Shown here piece by piece: positions 32,764-41,988 of a DNA stretch of 64,000 bases (position 1 is its first letter; each line of letters opens with the position of its first letter). This DNA comes from Paenibacillus sp. SY21-1. GTDB lineage: Bacteria > Bacillota > Bacilli > Paenibacillales > Paenibacillaceae. A program made the translations under genes and the position numbers. The notes under the pieces were generated by a model. The model ran no database searches. It saw only the letters and a list, made by a program, of their open reading frames with translations, and had not been told where the DNA came from. Location: the NCBI RefSeq assembly GCF_005222705.1, contig NZ_STGF01000021.1:1-64000 (forward strand), written 5' to 3'.

Positions 32764-33102
32764 CCTAATCCCACCTCATTTTTGCCATATCAAAAAGTAT
32801 AAAATATGTATCTTATACTCCGGCTATTGAAACGATAGCTTGTGCAGCCAAAGGGCGTCTACAGCCGTTTCGCCTTGAACTATCGGGAAGGATAGCCCTT
32901 CGCTATCTTTCTCTAGATTTCACGGAATGAAACGAGCTGTTCAGCGGCTTCACCTTGGCCCTTTCGTATAATAACCGATCGATATCGTGTGGGTCTAGAG
33001 AAACAGTGTTGACGCCGTACTTAAAATTCAGCACCGCACAACAATGTTGGGCGCGTCCAACAACTGGGCGCCTGCTTTACGGTCCGTCGGACAGGGGGCG
33101 GG
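32764..33102. other. Intergenic region, two hairpins, no gene
   Basis: Besides the exporter's control region, AAGGATAGC/GCTATCTTT (32888-32910) forms a 9-bp hairpin with a 5-base loop followed by CTCT. An imperfect GC-rich hairpin near 33045-33073 may end the AraC gene on the minus strand. No reading frame was found convincing. Confidence 0.5.
32796..32819 (-). promoter_or_regulatory. Dyad-symmetric operator candidate upstream of the cation exporter
   Basis: AGTATAA (32796-32802) and TTATACT (32813-32819) form a perfect 7-bp inverted repeat with a 10-bp AT-rich spacer. It lies about 33 bp before the ATG on the minus strand, where the core promoter should be. A metal-responsive repressor is plausible but not shown. 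Confidence 0.5.
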
Positions 33103-33969
33103 TCAGTTTTTGCGCAGGGAGGAGGGGGAGACATGCTTATGCTTTTTGAAGGTGCGGCTGAAATAATAAACATCATTAAACCCTGTAGCGGCGGCGACCT
33201 CGGATACTGACAACGTTCCCTGACGGAGCAGTTCGTCCGCCCTGCCAAGCCGCGTTGTCGTAATATATTCCACAACGCTGCGTCCGCACAGCTCCTTGAA
33301 CAGGCGGCTGAAATGAAACCGGCTTAGTCCGGCCATATCCGCAAGCAAATCCACCGACAACTCGTCCTGGTAATGAGACTCGATATATTTAAACACAGGA
33401 TCAAAGCGCGTAATGTTCTTGATGCGCTCGGCGTACGCGTCCTGCGAAAGCACCGTGCCGACGTAACCTCGCATCAGCAAGGCGAGCAGACGGTAAAGCT
33501 CGCTTTTGACCGCAAGCTCGTAGCCAAACTCCTTATGCTGCAGCTCCGCAACGATTGCAAGAATGCAAGCCTCCGCACGTTCGTTATGTCCGATTTCGTT
33601 CTTCAGCAGGAGCCGGTTGCGCGTCATGGGCGCGATAAATTTGGTTTCCGTCGCGTCGACGGCCTGACTGTAGAGCAGGGAGGTGTCGGCAATGAGCGCA
33701 TAGTAGTACAAACTGTCCGACAGGGAGACACCATAATGCAGCTCATTGCTGTTGACGACGACAAGCTCTCCCGCATGGACGTGAATGGGGGTCGAGCCGC
33801 ACTCGATCATCGCTTCCCCCTCCACGACATAAATAAACTCCAGATGGGGATGCCAGTGGTGGGGAAACAGCACATGCCCCCGCTCTTGAAAACGAGTATG
33901 ATGAACTTTAATCGGAAAAAAAGGATCAGGCATATCCATCGGCTCACGCAGCGATTGCCGCTTTTCCAA
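33103..33969 (-). CDS. AraC-family regulator with cupin-like sensor domain
   Basis: The TTG ending at 33969 gives 288 residues and has CAGGAG 9 bp upstream; a GTG further up (34020) has no visible ribosome binding site. The N-terminal cupin-like half contains FPHHWHPHLEFIYVVEGEA and a second sheet HVHAGELVVVNSNELH, typical of sugar-sensing AraC proteins. Two HTH units fill about the last 100 residues, ending GFNDVYYFSRTFKKHKHVSP. It is divergent from the dehydrogenase/isomerase operon at 34111 and probably controls it. Confidence 0.9.
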   Translation of the reverse strand: MEKRQSLREPMDMPDPFFPIKVHHTRFQERGHVLFPHHWHPHLEFIYVVEGEAMIECGSTPIHVHAGELVVVNSNELHYGVSLSDSLYYYALIADTSLLYSQAVDATETKFIAPMTRNRLLLKNEIGHNERAEACILAIVAELQHKEFGYELAVKSELYRLLALLMRGYVGTVLSQDAYAERIKNITRFDPVFKYIESHYQDELSVDLLADMAGLSRFHFSRLFKELCGRSVVEYITTTRLGRADELLRQGTLSVSEVAAATGFNDVYYFSRTFKKHKHVSPSSLRKN

Positions 33970-34049
33970 CGAGATCAGCTCCTGTCTGCCAAATAGCACA
34001 ATTGGATAAATGATTCGCACACGTCTGCATGGAGCAGAGCTTCTCTACA

Positions 34050-34068
34050 TTATAGTATGGAACTATAA
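34050..34068. promoter_or_regulatory. Inverted repeat in the divergent AraC / dehydrogenase gap
   Basis: TTATAGT (34050-34056), a 5-bp spacer and ACTATAA (34062-34068) are perfectly symmetric. It lies 43 bp before the dehydrogenase ATG and about 80 bp before the AraC start, and so could serve either direction. Confidence 0.5.
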
Positions 34069-34110
34069 GGAAGCAAAGATTCTCACACTAATGCTAAGGA
34101 GAGAACAGCG

Positions 34111-35169
34111 ATGCAGACGATAAAAGCAGGCGTAATCGGGACGGGCTCCATCTCGGCCCTCCATTTAAGCTCGTACGCGGCAAATCCCGAGGTTGAGCTC
34201 TATTCGGTATGCGATCAGAACAAGGAACGGGCGGAAAAGGCAGGAGAAACTTACGGAGCATGCAAGGTTTACACCGATTATCGCGAGCTGCTGGCAGATC
34301 CCGAAGTAGATGCCGTCAGCATTTGCACCTGGAACAATTCGCATGCCGAGATAAGCATAGCGGCGCTGGATGCGGGCAAGCATGTGCTGGTGGAGAAGCC
34401 TCTATGCATGACGGTGGAGGAGGCGCTGCGCGTTCAGGAAGCGGCGGAAAGGTCGGGAAAGCTGCTGCAGGTCGGTTTCGTTCGGCGTTATGACGATCAT
34501 GCGCAGCTGCTGAGGCGGATGGCGGAACGCGGGGATTTCGGAGATATTTATTTTGCCAAAGCTTCGACTTTAAGACGGCTCGGCAACCCGGGGGGCTGGT
34601 TTTCCGACATCGAGCGTTCGGGCGGCGGTCCGCTCATCGATATCGGCGTGCATGTCATTGATCTTTGCTGGTATATGATGGGTCGGCCGCGTCCCGTTTC
34701 GGTCAGCGCGAACACATACAGCAAGCTTGGCAACCGCTCGTCGGTTCGCAATCTGTCCTTTTACAAGGCGGCCGACTACGATGCGGAGGTCAATACGGTC
34801 GAGGATATGGCCAATGCGATGATAAGGTTCGAGAACGGCGCCTCTCTGCTTGTCGATGTCAGCTTTACCATTCACGCAAAAGCGAATGAAACGGCCGTGA
34901 GGCTGTATGGCGACAAGGGCGGCTTCGAGATTGATCCGGAGACGGTTATCGTGACGGAAAAAGACAATATCATTCTGAACGTACACCCGCAGACCGATCA
35001 TGCAGGCTTTCATTTCGAGAGCGCTTTTCAGAATGAGATCAATCATTTTATCGCTTGCATCAAGGAAGGGAAGCAGCCGCTTAGCCCGGTTGAGGACGGA
35101 GTCGAGGTGATGAAAATATTGGCTGCGGTCTATGAGTCTGCGGCATGCGGCGCGGAGGTGCGTTTATGA
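34111..35169 (+). CDS. Gfo/Idh/MocA-family sugar dehydrogenase
   Basis: This 352-residue cytoplasmic NAD(P)-dependent oxidoreductase has an N-terminal Rossmann fold, GVIGTGSISALHLSSY (about 6-21) followed by CD at the end of beta 2, the conserved EKPLCMT (about 95-101) and a C-terminal alpha/beta domain with GGPLIDIGVHVIDLCWYM. Such enzymes oxidise inositols or sugars. AAGGAGAG stands 9 bp before the ATG. The stop overlaps the next gene's start (ATGA), showing tight translational coupling with the isomerase. Confidence 0.93.
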   Translation: MQTIKAGVIGTGSISALHLSSYAANPEVELYSVCDQNKERAEKAGETYGACKVYTDYRELLADPEVDAVSICTWNNSHAEISIAALDAGKHVLVEKPLCMTVEEALRVQEAAERSGKLLQVGFVRRYDDHAQLLRRMAERGDFGDIYFAKASTLRRLGNPGGWFSDIERSGGGPLIDIGVHVIDLCWYMMGRPRPVSVSANTYSKLGNRSSVRNLSFYKAADYDAEVNTVEDMANAMIRFENGASLLVDVSFTIHAKANETAVRLYGDKGGFEIDPETVIVTEKDNIILNVHPQTDHAGFHFESAFQNEINHFIACIKEGKQPLSPVEDGVEVMKILAAVYESAACGAEVRL

Positions 35170-36026
35170 AGCTGGGGGTCAGCACGTACAGCCTGTATCA
35201 GGCGCTCGCAAAAGGCGATATGACGATTCAGGACGTTATCGCCTTCACCGCGGCTATCGGCGGCCAGCATGTCGAAATTGTGCCGATGGGCTTCAGCTTA
35301 GAGAACAATCCGGAGCTGATCTCGCAAATCCGCGAGCAAGCGCTGGCAAACGGCCTGGAGCTGTCCAATTATGCGGTGGGAGCCAATTTCTCGGGGCTCG
35401 ACAATGCAGAATATGAAGCGGAAATTGCGAGGCTGAAACAAGAAGTGGATATCGCCGCTGCCTTGGGCGTAACCCGCATGCGGCACGATGCAGCGATGTC
35501 CGGAGACTGCTCCCTGACCCATTTTATGGAGGAGCTGCCGAGGATAGCGGACGCCTGCCGCCGCATTGCGGATTATGCGGCGCCGCTGGGCATAACGACA
35601 AGCGTGGAGAACCACGGCTATTATGTCCAGCATAGCGAACGGGTCCGCGCGCTCGTTGCCCTTGTGGACAGACCGAATTTTCGTACGACGCTGGACGTAG
35701 GCAACTTCCTCTGCGTGGATGAGGACACGGCCGCTGCCGTTCAAGCCAATATCGGGCTGGCCTCCATGGTGCATGTGAAGGATTTTTATCGGCGTGCCGG
35801 CGATTTCGCTCTTGGCGAAGGCTGGTTCCCGTCGGCGGGCGGCTATCAGCTGCGAGGCTCGATCATCGGCCAAGGCGATATCGATATGCCGCGCGTGCTG
35901 CGTCTGGTGAAGAACAGCGGATATGAAGGCTATATTTCCGTTGAGTTCGAGGGGATGGAGGACTGCAGGCTCGGGACGAAGCTAGGGCTTGAATATGTTC
36001 AACGAATATGGCACCAATTGGGCTAA
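35166..36026 (+). CDS. Sugar phosphate isomerase/epimerase (xylose isomerase-like TIM barrel) 1
   Basis: Starting at ATG 35166, which overlaps the preceding stop by 4 bp and has GGAGGTG 5 bp upstream, the protein has 286 residues. The AP endonuclease family 2 barrel pattern is visible: KLGVSTYSL at the start, TSVENHGYY (metal Glu), FRTTLDVGNF, MVHVKDF (metal His and Asp) and YISVEFEG near the end. It probably isomerises the keto-sugar produced by the dehydrogenase. Confidence 0.9.
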   Translation: MKLGVSTYSLYQALAKGDMTIQDVIAFTAAIGGQHVEIVPMGFSLENNPELISQIREQALANGLELSNYAVGANFSGLDNAEYEAEIARLKQEVDIAAALGVTRMRHDAAMSGDCSLTHFMEELPRIADACRRIADYAAPLGITTSVENHGYYVQHSERVRALVALVDRPNFRTTLDVGNFLCVDEDTAAAVQANIGLASMVHVKDFYRRAGDFALGEGWFPSAGGYQLRGSIIGQGDIDMPRVLRLVKNSGYEGYISVEFEGMEDCRLGTKLGLEYVQRIWHQLG

Positions 36027-36052
36027 CGACTTGCGGAGAGGAGCAAACGGAA

Positions 36053-36943
36053 ATGAAGCAGCCAATCATTGCGAATAAAATCGGCGTTATCGTAGACAGC
36101 TTTCAGGCAGGTGTGAAGGAGGGGCTGTTGAAAGCCCGTCAGGTGGGCGCGGAGGGCGTGCAAATGTATGCGGTGCAAGGAGAATTGGCCCCAGGCTCCT
36201 TGTCGTCCACGGCCCGTCGGGAATTGCGAAGCTATATCAAATCGCTGGGGCTGGAGGTGTCGGCGCTCGTCGGCGATCCCGGCGGACATGGCTTCCAGGA
36301 CCCCGCGCGCAATCCGGCCCGCATCGAGCTGTCGAAACGGATCATGGAGCTGGGGATGGAACTGGGCACCAATGTCATTACGACCCATATCGGTATCATT
36401 CCGGAGGATTCGAACAGCCGAATATATGAAAATATGCATAACGCCTGCGCGGAGCTGAGTCGCTTTGCCGATGAAATGGGCGCTTATTTCGCGATTGAGA
36501 CCGGCCCGGAGACGGCGGTCCGTCTAAAGGCGTTTCTCGACGGGCTTGGCACGAAGGGGGTAGCGGTCAACTACGACCCCGCCAATTTCGTGATGGTGAC
36601 CGGCGACGACCCGGTACAGGGCGTTTTTACGTTGAAAGATTATATTGTGCATACGCATGCCAAGGACGGCATTAAGCTGGGCGACGTCGATCCGCGCGAC
36701 GTATACGGACAGTACGGCTACGAGAAAGCAATGGACCATAGCGATATCGCAGCGCTTGCGGAAGCCGGAGAAACGTTCCGCGAAGTTCCGCTTGGCGAGG
36801 GCAGCGTCGATTGGCCGGGCTATCTGACTGCGCTGCAGCAAATCGGCTATGCCGGTTATTTGACGATCGAGCGCGAGGTCGGAACGAATCCGGAAGCGGA
36901 TATTCGCAAGGCCGTTCAGTTTCTCGGGCGTTTCAGAGGATAA
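36053..36943 (+). CDS. Sugar phosphate isomerase/epimerase 2
   Basis: The ATG at 36053 follows GAGAGGAG by 9 bp; 296 residues. It has the same barrel family features: THIGIIPEDSNS, FAIETGPE (metal Glu), GVAVNYDPANF, IVHTHAKDGIKLG (metal His/Asp), PLGEGSVDWPGYL and LTIEREVG near the end. It resembles the first isomerase only distantly. Last intact gene of the dehydrogenase operon; an asparaginase fragment is joined right after its stop codon. Confidence 0.9.
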   Translation: MKQPIIANKIGVIVDSFQAGVKEGLLKARQVGAEGVQMYAVQGELAPGSLSSTARRELRSYIKSLGLEVSALVGDPGGHGFQDPARNPARIELSKRIMELGMELGTNVITTHIGIIPEDSNSRIYENMHNACAELSRFADEMGAYFAIETGPETAVRLKAFLDGLGTKGVAVNYDPANFVMVTGDDPVQGVFTLKDYIVHTHAKDGIKLGDVDPRDVYGQYGYEKAMDHSDIAALAEAGETFREVPLGEGSVDWPGYLTALQQIGYAGYLTIEREVGTNPEADIRKAVQFLGRFRG

Positions 36944-37675
36944 GAGCGGCAGCTGTCGCTCACCGAGGGGCAGCTGGCATGCGGCAGCGTGTACCCGCTT
37001 AGCCCGTCCGCCCGCGATGAGCTGCTGCTAACGGGGCAGAAGCCGGGCAAGCTGTATCATAATTGCGTAGGCAAGCATCTTGGCTTGCTTGCGTTATGCA
37101 GGCATAAAGGCTATCCGCTGGACGGTTACGTTCTGCCGGAGCATCCGGCTCAGCGCGAAGCGGCGGAGGCGATCGCTTGCTTGGCGGGGCGGCCAGCCGG
37201 CCTGCCGGCGCCAGCAGTCGACGGCTGCGGCTTTCCGGTCTATGCGCTGCCGCTGCGGGAGCTGGCGCTTATGTTTATGAAGCTGGCTTGTCCCGATCTG
37301 ATTGAACGAACCGATATCAGGCTGGCGTCTGCGCGGGCCGGACAGCTTATGAATGACCATCCCGAAATGGTGGCGGCTCCTTGGTTTATTTGCTCTACGC
37401 TGCTGCGCGATCCGAACCTTGCAGCCAAAGGCGGCGCAAAAGGCGTTTACGCCTTTGGACTGCGCAAGGAGCGGCTAGCCTTCGCGCTTAAAGTGCTGGA
37501 CGGCGCGGAAGAGGCCTGGCCTTTCATCATTGCTGCGGTTCTTGAGTCGATCGGTTATGCCAATCGCGACACGATTAAAGCCCTTCATGAGCTGGGTCCA
37601 AGCGCCATGCTTAACGATGCAGGCGAGAGGGTAGGCGAGACCAAAGCGGTATTTGAATGGGAGCGATTGTCGTAA
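36944..37675 (+). pseudogene. 5'-truncated asparaginase II fragment
   Basis: Immediately after the isomerase stop, in the same frame, the DNA reads as the C-terminal two thirds (about 243 codons) of an asparaginase II family protein. Recognisable parts are QLACGSVYPLS, KLYHNCVGKHLGLLALC (family pattern HNCSGKHAGML), VDGCGFPVYALPLRELALMF and MVAAPW. The family is normally about 330 residues with its catalytic threonine region in the N-terminal part, which is missing here; no start codon with a good ribosome binding site exists before GTG 36989. The join suggests a deletion that removed the front of the gene. A terminator follows, so the fragment is probably still transcribed. Confidence 0.8.
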
Positions 37676-37764
37676 TACAACCCTCTGGAACGCTATATTT
37701 GAATCGGAGCGGTTGTCTTCCTTCCACCCTATGCGACGCTTTTAAATATTGGCTTGCGAATCGG

Positions 37765-37800
37765 CCTCCGCTTTCACGTCTGCGTGATTCGGAGGTTTTT
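37765..37800 (+). terminator. Rho-independent terminator
   Basis: CCTCCG pairs with CGGAGG, extended by partial pairing inside, and TTTTT follows. It ends the dehydrogenase/isomerase unit. Confidence 0.8.
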
Positions 37801-37941
37801 GGCGCAGAACCGGCCATAAGGAGAAAAAGGTGAAAAGGTGGAAAAAAGGTAACTTGCAAATGGCCCGCGCGCAATGGATTTACAGCGACTTCATGAAAAA
37901 GGAGACTTTCGCGGAAACAAGGCAATTGCCGAGTGCGTGTC

Positions 37942-37963
37942 TATGTATGTTACAACATACATA
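37942..37963 (+). promoter_or_regulatory. 22-bp near-perfect palindrome upstream of the fucosidase gene
   Basis: TATGTATGTT, the two bases AC and AACATACATA form arms of 10 perfect base pairs, ending 34 bp before the ATG. The size and position suit a repressor or activator site. No clear -35/-10 pair is seen in 37801-37941, and nothing else of note. Confidence 0.55.
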
Positions 37964-37997
37964 AGCGGTTCAAGACAGGCTGATAGGAGGCGTGCAT

Positions 37998-39485
37998 ATG
38001 TGCGAGCGGGAAGAAAAGACGGAGCGGGGGACAAGCGAAAACAGGAAGCTTAGCGACGAGGAAACCGTGATGGCTCCTGCGGAGGAAGGCGGCCGGGAAG
38101 CGGGCATGCAGGAGGAGGTTGCGGAAGGCGTGCATCATTTTAGCGGGGAGGAGGACTGGGTAGAGCCGAGCGATCCGCTTATTGCGCAGCGGCTGGAATG
38201 GTTTCGGGACCAGAAGCTTGGCCTCATGATGCATTGGGGACCGTATTCGCAGCTGGGCGTTGTGGAATCGTGGGCGCTAAGCGATGAAGACGGCGTATGG
38301 TCGCGCGATGGCATCGACTGGGGCGTTGATTCGGAAACGCTGAAGCGGCAGTATTTTGAACTGAACAAGACGTTTAATCCGGTGCGGCTGCAGCCGGAGC
38401 TGTGGGCCGAGCTTGCGGCAGAGGGCGGCTTTAAATATTTGATTTTTACGACGAAGCATCATGACGGCTTCTGTATGTGGGATACAAAAACGACGGACTA
38501 CAGCAGCTCGGGGGCCGAAACGCCATTTCACCGGCATCCGTACGCGGATATATGCAAGCATGTTTTTGACGCGTTTCGCGACAAAGGGCTGGCGATAGCG
38601 GCGTACTTTTCCAAAGCCGATTGGCATACGCCTTACTATTGGGCGCCGGATATGGAACGAAGCGGCCAGACCTGGCGCGGGCCCAGCTATGATCCGCAGC
38701 AGCACCCCGAATTATGGGAGAAATTTGTACAGTTTACGCACGCGCAGCTAATGGAGCTGCTGAGCGGCTATGGCCGGATCGATGTGCTGTGGCTGGATGC
38801 GGGCTGGGTTCGGGCTGGAGGGCGCGTCCCCCAAAATATCCGGCTTGGCGAGCTCGTTGACCGGGCCCGACGCATTCAGCCGTGGCTGTTGTCGGCCGAT
38901 CGGACCGTCGGCGGGCCGTATGAAAATTATGTCACGCCGGAGCAGACGATTCCCAAGGAGCCTCTGCGGGTGCCGTGGGAAAGCTGCATTACGCTGGGGA
39001 CTTCGTTTTCCTTCCGCTATGAGGATCGATACAAGACGCTGCGAGAGGTCGTTCACCTGCTGCTTGAGGTAGTAGCGAAGGGAGGCAATCTCGCGCTAAA
39101 CGTGGGGCCGCAGCCCGACGGCAGGCTGCCGGAGGGGGCGATTCGTACGATCAAGGAGCTTGGCCGCTGGATGGACGCATACGGGCATGCCATTTACGGA
39201 AGCCGCATTTGCGAGCCGTGCTTTACCGGCAAATTCGCGTTTACAAGCAAAGAGGACGAGGTGTTCGCCTTCCGGCTGTACGAATCGGACGATGCCGAAG
39301 TAGAAGCCAGAGTAGACATTCCTTATCTTGGCGAAGTGGCGGAGGCGACGCTGGTCGGCGCAGCGGGCAATCTGCCCCTTGAACGGACTTCCGCAGGCAT
39401 TGCGGTTTGGCTGCCTGACGCCGAATGCCTCGCAGATGCGCCTGTCGCTCATGTATTCAGACTCAAGCTGAAAGCCCGTCCATAG
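37998..39485 (+). CDS. Alpha-L-fucosidase, GH29
   Basis: The ATG at 37998 follows AGGAGG by 7 bp; 495 residues. There is no signal peptide, so it is cytoplasmic and acts on imported oligosaccharides. The GH29 barrel starts near residue 55 with WFRDQKLGLMMHWGPYS, has FTTKHHDGFCMWDTKTTDY and YFSKADWH, and the catalytic nucleophile is Asp267 in DVLWLDAGW. A C-terminal beta domain runs from about 385. The first 50 residues are an unusual, highly acidic Glu/Gly-rich extension not needed for the fold. The membrane AraC regulator, Lpl-type importer and alpha-mannosidase follow on the same strand. Confidence 0.92.
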   Translation: MCEREEKTERGTSENRKLSDEETVMAPAEEGGREAGMQEEVAEGVHHFSGEEDWVEPSDPLIAQRLEWFRDQKLGLMMHWGPYSQLGVVESWALSDEDGVWSRDGIDWGVDSETLKRQYFELNKTFNPVRLQPELWAELAAEGGFKYLIFTTKHHDGFCMWDTKTTDYSSSGAETPFHRHPYADICKHVFDAFRDKGLAIAAYFSKADWHTPYYWAPDMERSGQTWRGPSYDPQQHPELWEKFVQFTHAQLMELLSGYGRIDVLWLDAGWVRAGGRVPQNIRLGELVDRARRIQPWLLSADRTVGGPYENYVTPEQTIPKEPLRVPWESCITLGTSFSFRYEDRYKTLREVVHLLLEVVAKGGNLALNVGPQPDGRLPEGAIRTIKELGRWMDAYGHAIYGSRICEPCFTGKFAFTSKEDEVFAFRLYESDDAEVEARVDIPYLGEVAEATLVGAAGNLPLERTSAGIAVWLPDAECLADAPVAHVFRLKLKARP

Positions 39486-39663
39486 CGGGCGTCTTTGACG
39501 CTGACCGCGAGCCGCCGTCTGCCATACAGCCAGGCCAGTCGTACTTGCAAAGCGGCTCTTGTCCAATTTGATCCAAATGAGGTATATTGTTTGATAATTC
39601 CGAAAAAACAAGCAAGACGCTGACGCATAGAAAGCATGGGGGAGGGATGCCGGTCTGAACAAA

Positions 39664-41883
39664 ATGTGGTTTCGCCGTTTGCTGCTGTCCTATCTGCCGG
39701 TTTTTTGTATCGTTACGATGATTTTGTTTGTTGTGTTCTTCTCGACCTTGAGCGAGCAAAGCCGGAGAGAGGCCGTCAAAGCCAATGATTTTCTTGCCCA
39801 GCAGGTTATTCTGTTCACGGATAACGCGCTGAGGTCCATCGATCACCAGGTCGTGCGGGAAATATTGACGAGCCCCGATGTGAGCCGTTTTTTTGATCGC
39901 GATTATGTGGATGTACTGTCCAACATTCAGGCGCTTAACGTGATGGATGAGCTTAAATTCAATTATCCGATTATCGATTCGGTCTACTTCTATCGGTTCA
40001 GCGACCAGTTTGTGTTCGGAGACGCTCCCCGCTCCTTTGAGGAGTTTCAGGATGCGGCGTTTCTAACGCAATATGAGCAGCGCGAGAGCAAAGAAAAATG
40101 GACGGGAACGCGTTCCTACAAAACCTTTTACAATTCGCAAGCGGTCGATGTCATTACGCTCGTACGCGAGGCTCCGTATGGGGTTAGCGACAAGCAAGGA
40201 TATTTCGTTGTCAATGTCAGCTTATCCAAGCTTCAGCAAAGCGTGGACCAAATGTACAATTCCGATATCAGCTTTGTCAGGATGACCGACAAGGCGGGAG
40301 GAAGCGTGCTTGGCGGCGCAGACGAAAGCGGCAAAAACGCCATATTGGCCGAATACACCTCGCCTTACACAGGCTGGGAAATTGCCAGCGGCATCGTGGA
40401 TAAAAACGGGCTGAAGCTTGCGCTTACGTTTTACAACGTATGGATCGTTTTTGCCGTCGCCGTAGTCGTTGTGGGGCTGCTGTGGGTATTCTATGTCACG
40501 AAGCGCAATTACAGGCCGATTCAGCAGCTGGTATCGCTTATTGAGACTTACTCATTGACGGGGAAAAAAGAGGCGCCTGTCAAGGAAGGGGAATTCGGCT
40601 TCATCCAGAATACGCTGGAGAGCCTGATGAGCCAGACGAAGCATTTCCAGCAGCAGTATCGGGAAAAGCTGATTTTTCAGAAAAAGTACCAATTTCAACA
40701 GGTGCTGCAGGGCTCCGTGTTGCTCACGGAGGAGGAATGGGCCGACGAGCTCCGTCATTACGAGCTGGAGGTTGAGGGGAAAACGGCCATCGTCCATATG
40801 ATCGAAATCGACGGCTACGAGGGGTTTATGGCCTCCTACAGTCCCCGGGACCAGTCTTTGCTGAAATTTACGCTGTACAGCGTCATTCATGAGACGGCCA
40901 AAACGTTAAGCGTTCCGCTCTGGGCGGAATGGACGACGGAACGGCGCGTATCGCTTATCATGTGGCTGCCGGATCCGCCGGATGGAGCCCATGCCGAGGG
41001 CAGGGAGACGGAGACGGCGATTCTGCAAGCCTGCAGGCTGTGGATTGAAGCGAACGTCAGCTTCACGATTACGATTGGGCAAGGCAAGCCGGCGCGTTCG
41101 CTGGAGGAGCTTCGTCAATCCTATGAGCTTGCCGAGTACGGTCTGGAATTCAAGGCTGTGCTAGGAAGCAATAGGATGATCGCCACCGGTGACACGTTGC
41201 GGCCGGAAAGTGAAAGGCAGGAATATTTCAAAACGATCTATATGCTGTCGCAAGCGCTGCGGCTTGCGGACCAGGAGTGGAGCGCGCATCTGGGCTTCTT
41301 CTTCGGGCAAATTCGCGAGGCGCTGCTGCCGCGTCGGGAAATAGAAAGCCTGCTGCAATTCGGCGTTCACCATCTGGAAGGCACGATGCTGGAGCTGTCC
41401 CGCGAGTATCGGACGATTTGGCGCGATGCCAGAAGCGGCCTGCTTGCGCTGACGAGATGCTGGGATACGCTCGAGGAGTTGGAGCAAGGCTGTACGGAGC
41501 TGTTCGGAGCGATGACGGCAAGCATGCAGGCTCAGCGCGATTCGAGCAGCGGCAAGGCGCTCATCAATGAGATTCGTGCGTTTATTGAAGAAAATTATGC
41601 GAACTCGGAGCTTTCCCTCGACTTTTTGAGCCATAAGTTTCAGCTTAATCCCAAGTATTTGAGCAAAATGTTCAAGGATGAGTTTGGAGAAAACTTTGTG
41701 GACTTTTTGATCGGCCTCCGTATTAAATACGCCAAGCAAATGCTGCAGGAGACACAAAAATCGATGCAGTCGATCAGCAGCGAAGTGGGCTACTACAACT
41801 ACAATTCCTTCAACCGCGCCTTCAAAAATGTCGTCGGCTTATCGCCCCGCGATTTCCGCAAGCAAGTAAGCATCATCGGCTGA
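39664..41883 (+). CDS. Membrane-bound AraC-family regulator (extracellular sensor plus HTH)
   Basis: The protein has 739 residues from ATG 39664. A CTG three codons upstream (39655) lies 8 bp after GGGAGG, while the ATG is 17 bp away, so a rare CTG start is possible. Helix 1 (about 5-28), a Cache-like extracellular domain (about 30-255), helix 2 (about 258-280), a cytoplasmic middle region (about 290-620) and two AraC HTH units (about 632-739, with GYYNYNSFNRAFKNVVGLSP) follow. One-protein sensors of this kind bind an oligosaccharide outside and activate nearby transporter genes, here the Lpl operon 530 bp downstream. Confidence 0.9.
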   Translation: MWFRRLLLSYLPVFCIVTMILFVVFFSTLSEQSRREAVKANDFLAQQVILFTDNALRSIDHQVVREILTSPDVSRFFDRDYVDVLSNIQALNVMDELKFNYPIIDSVYFYRFSDQFVFGDAPRSFEEFQDAAFLTQYEQRESKEKWTGTRSYKTFYNSQAVDVITLVREAPYGVSDKQGYFVVNVSLSKLQQSVDQMYNSDISFVRMTDKAGGSVLGGADESGKNAILAEYTSPYTGWEIASGIVDKNGLKLALTFYNVWIVFAVAVVVVGLLWVFYVTKRNYRPIQQLVSLIETYSLTGKKEAPVKEGEFGFIQNTLESLMSQTKHFQQQYREKLIFQKKYQFQQVLQGSVLLTEEEWADELRHYELEVEGKTAIVHMIEIDGYEGFMASYSPRDQSLLKFTLYSVIHETAKTLSVPLWAEWTTERRVSLIMWLPDPPDGAHAEGRETETAILQACRLWIEANVSFTITIGQGKPARSLEELRQSYELAEYGLEFKAVLGSNRMIATGDTLRPESERQEYFKTIYMLSQALRLADQEWSAHLGFFFGQIREALLPRREIESLLQFGVHHLEGTMLELSREYRTIWRDARSGLLALTRCWDTLEELEQGCTELFGAMTASMQAQRDSSSGKALINEIRAFIEENYANSELSLDFLSHKFQLNPKYLSKMFKDEFGENFVDFLIGLRIKYAKQMLQETQKSMQSISSEVGYYNYNSFNRAFKNVVGLSPRDFRKQVSIIG

Positions 41884-41904
41884 TTGCCGCAGCCATCGAC
41901 CTGC

Positions 41905-41937
41905 AAGGGGCTTGCGAATGCATTCGCAGCCCCCTTT
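41905..41937 (+). terminator. Terminator-like hairpin after the AraC regulator
   Basis: The self-complementary GCGAATGCATTCGC is flanked by AAGGGGC and GCCCCCTTT to give a long stem. Only three T follow, so termination may be partial. Confidence 0.6.
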
Positions 41938-41988
41938 AACGGCCGTATCCCAGCTGCTTTTGCTTTAAGAGCCGGCCCAGGCGCTCCT

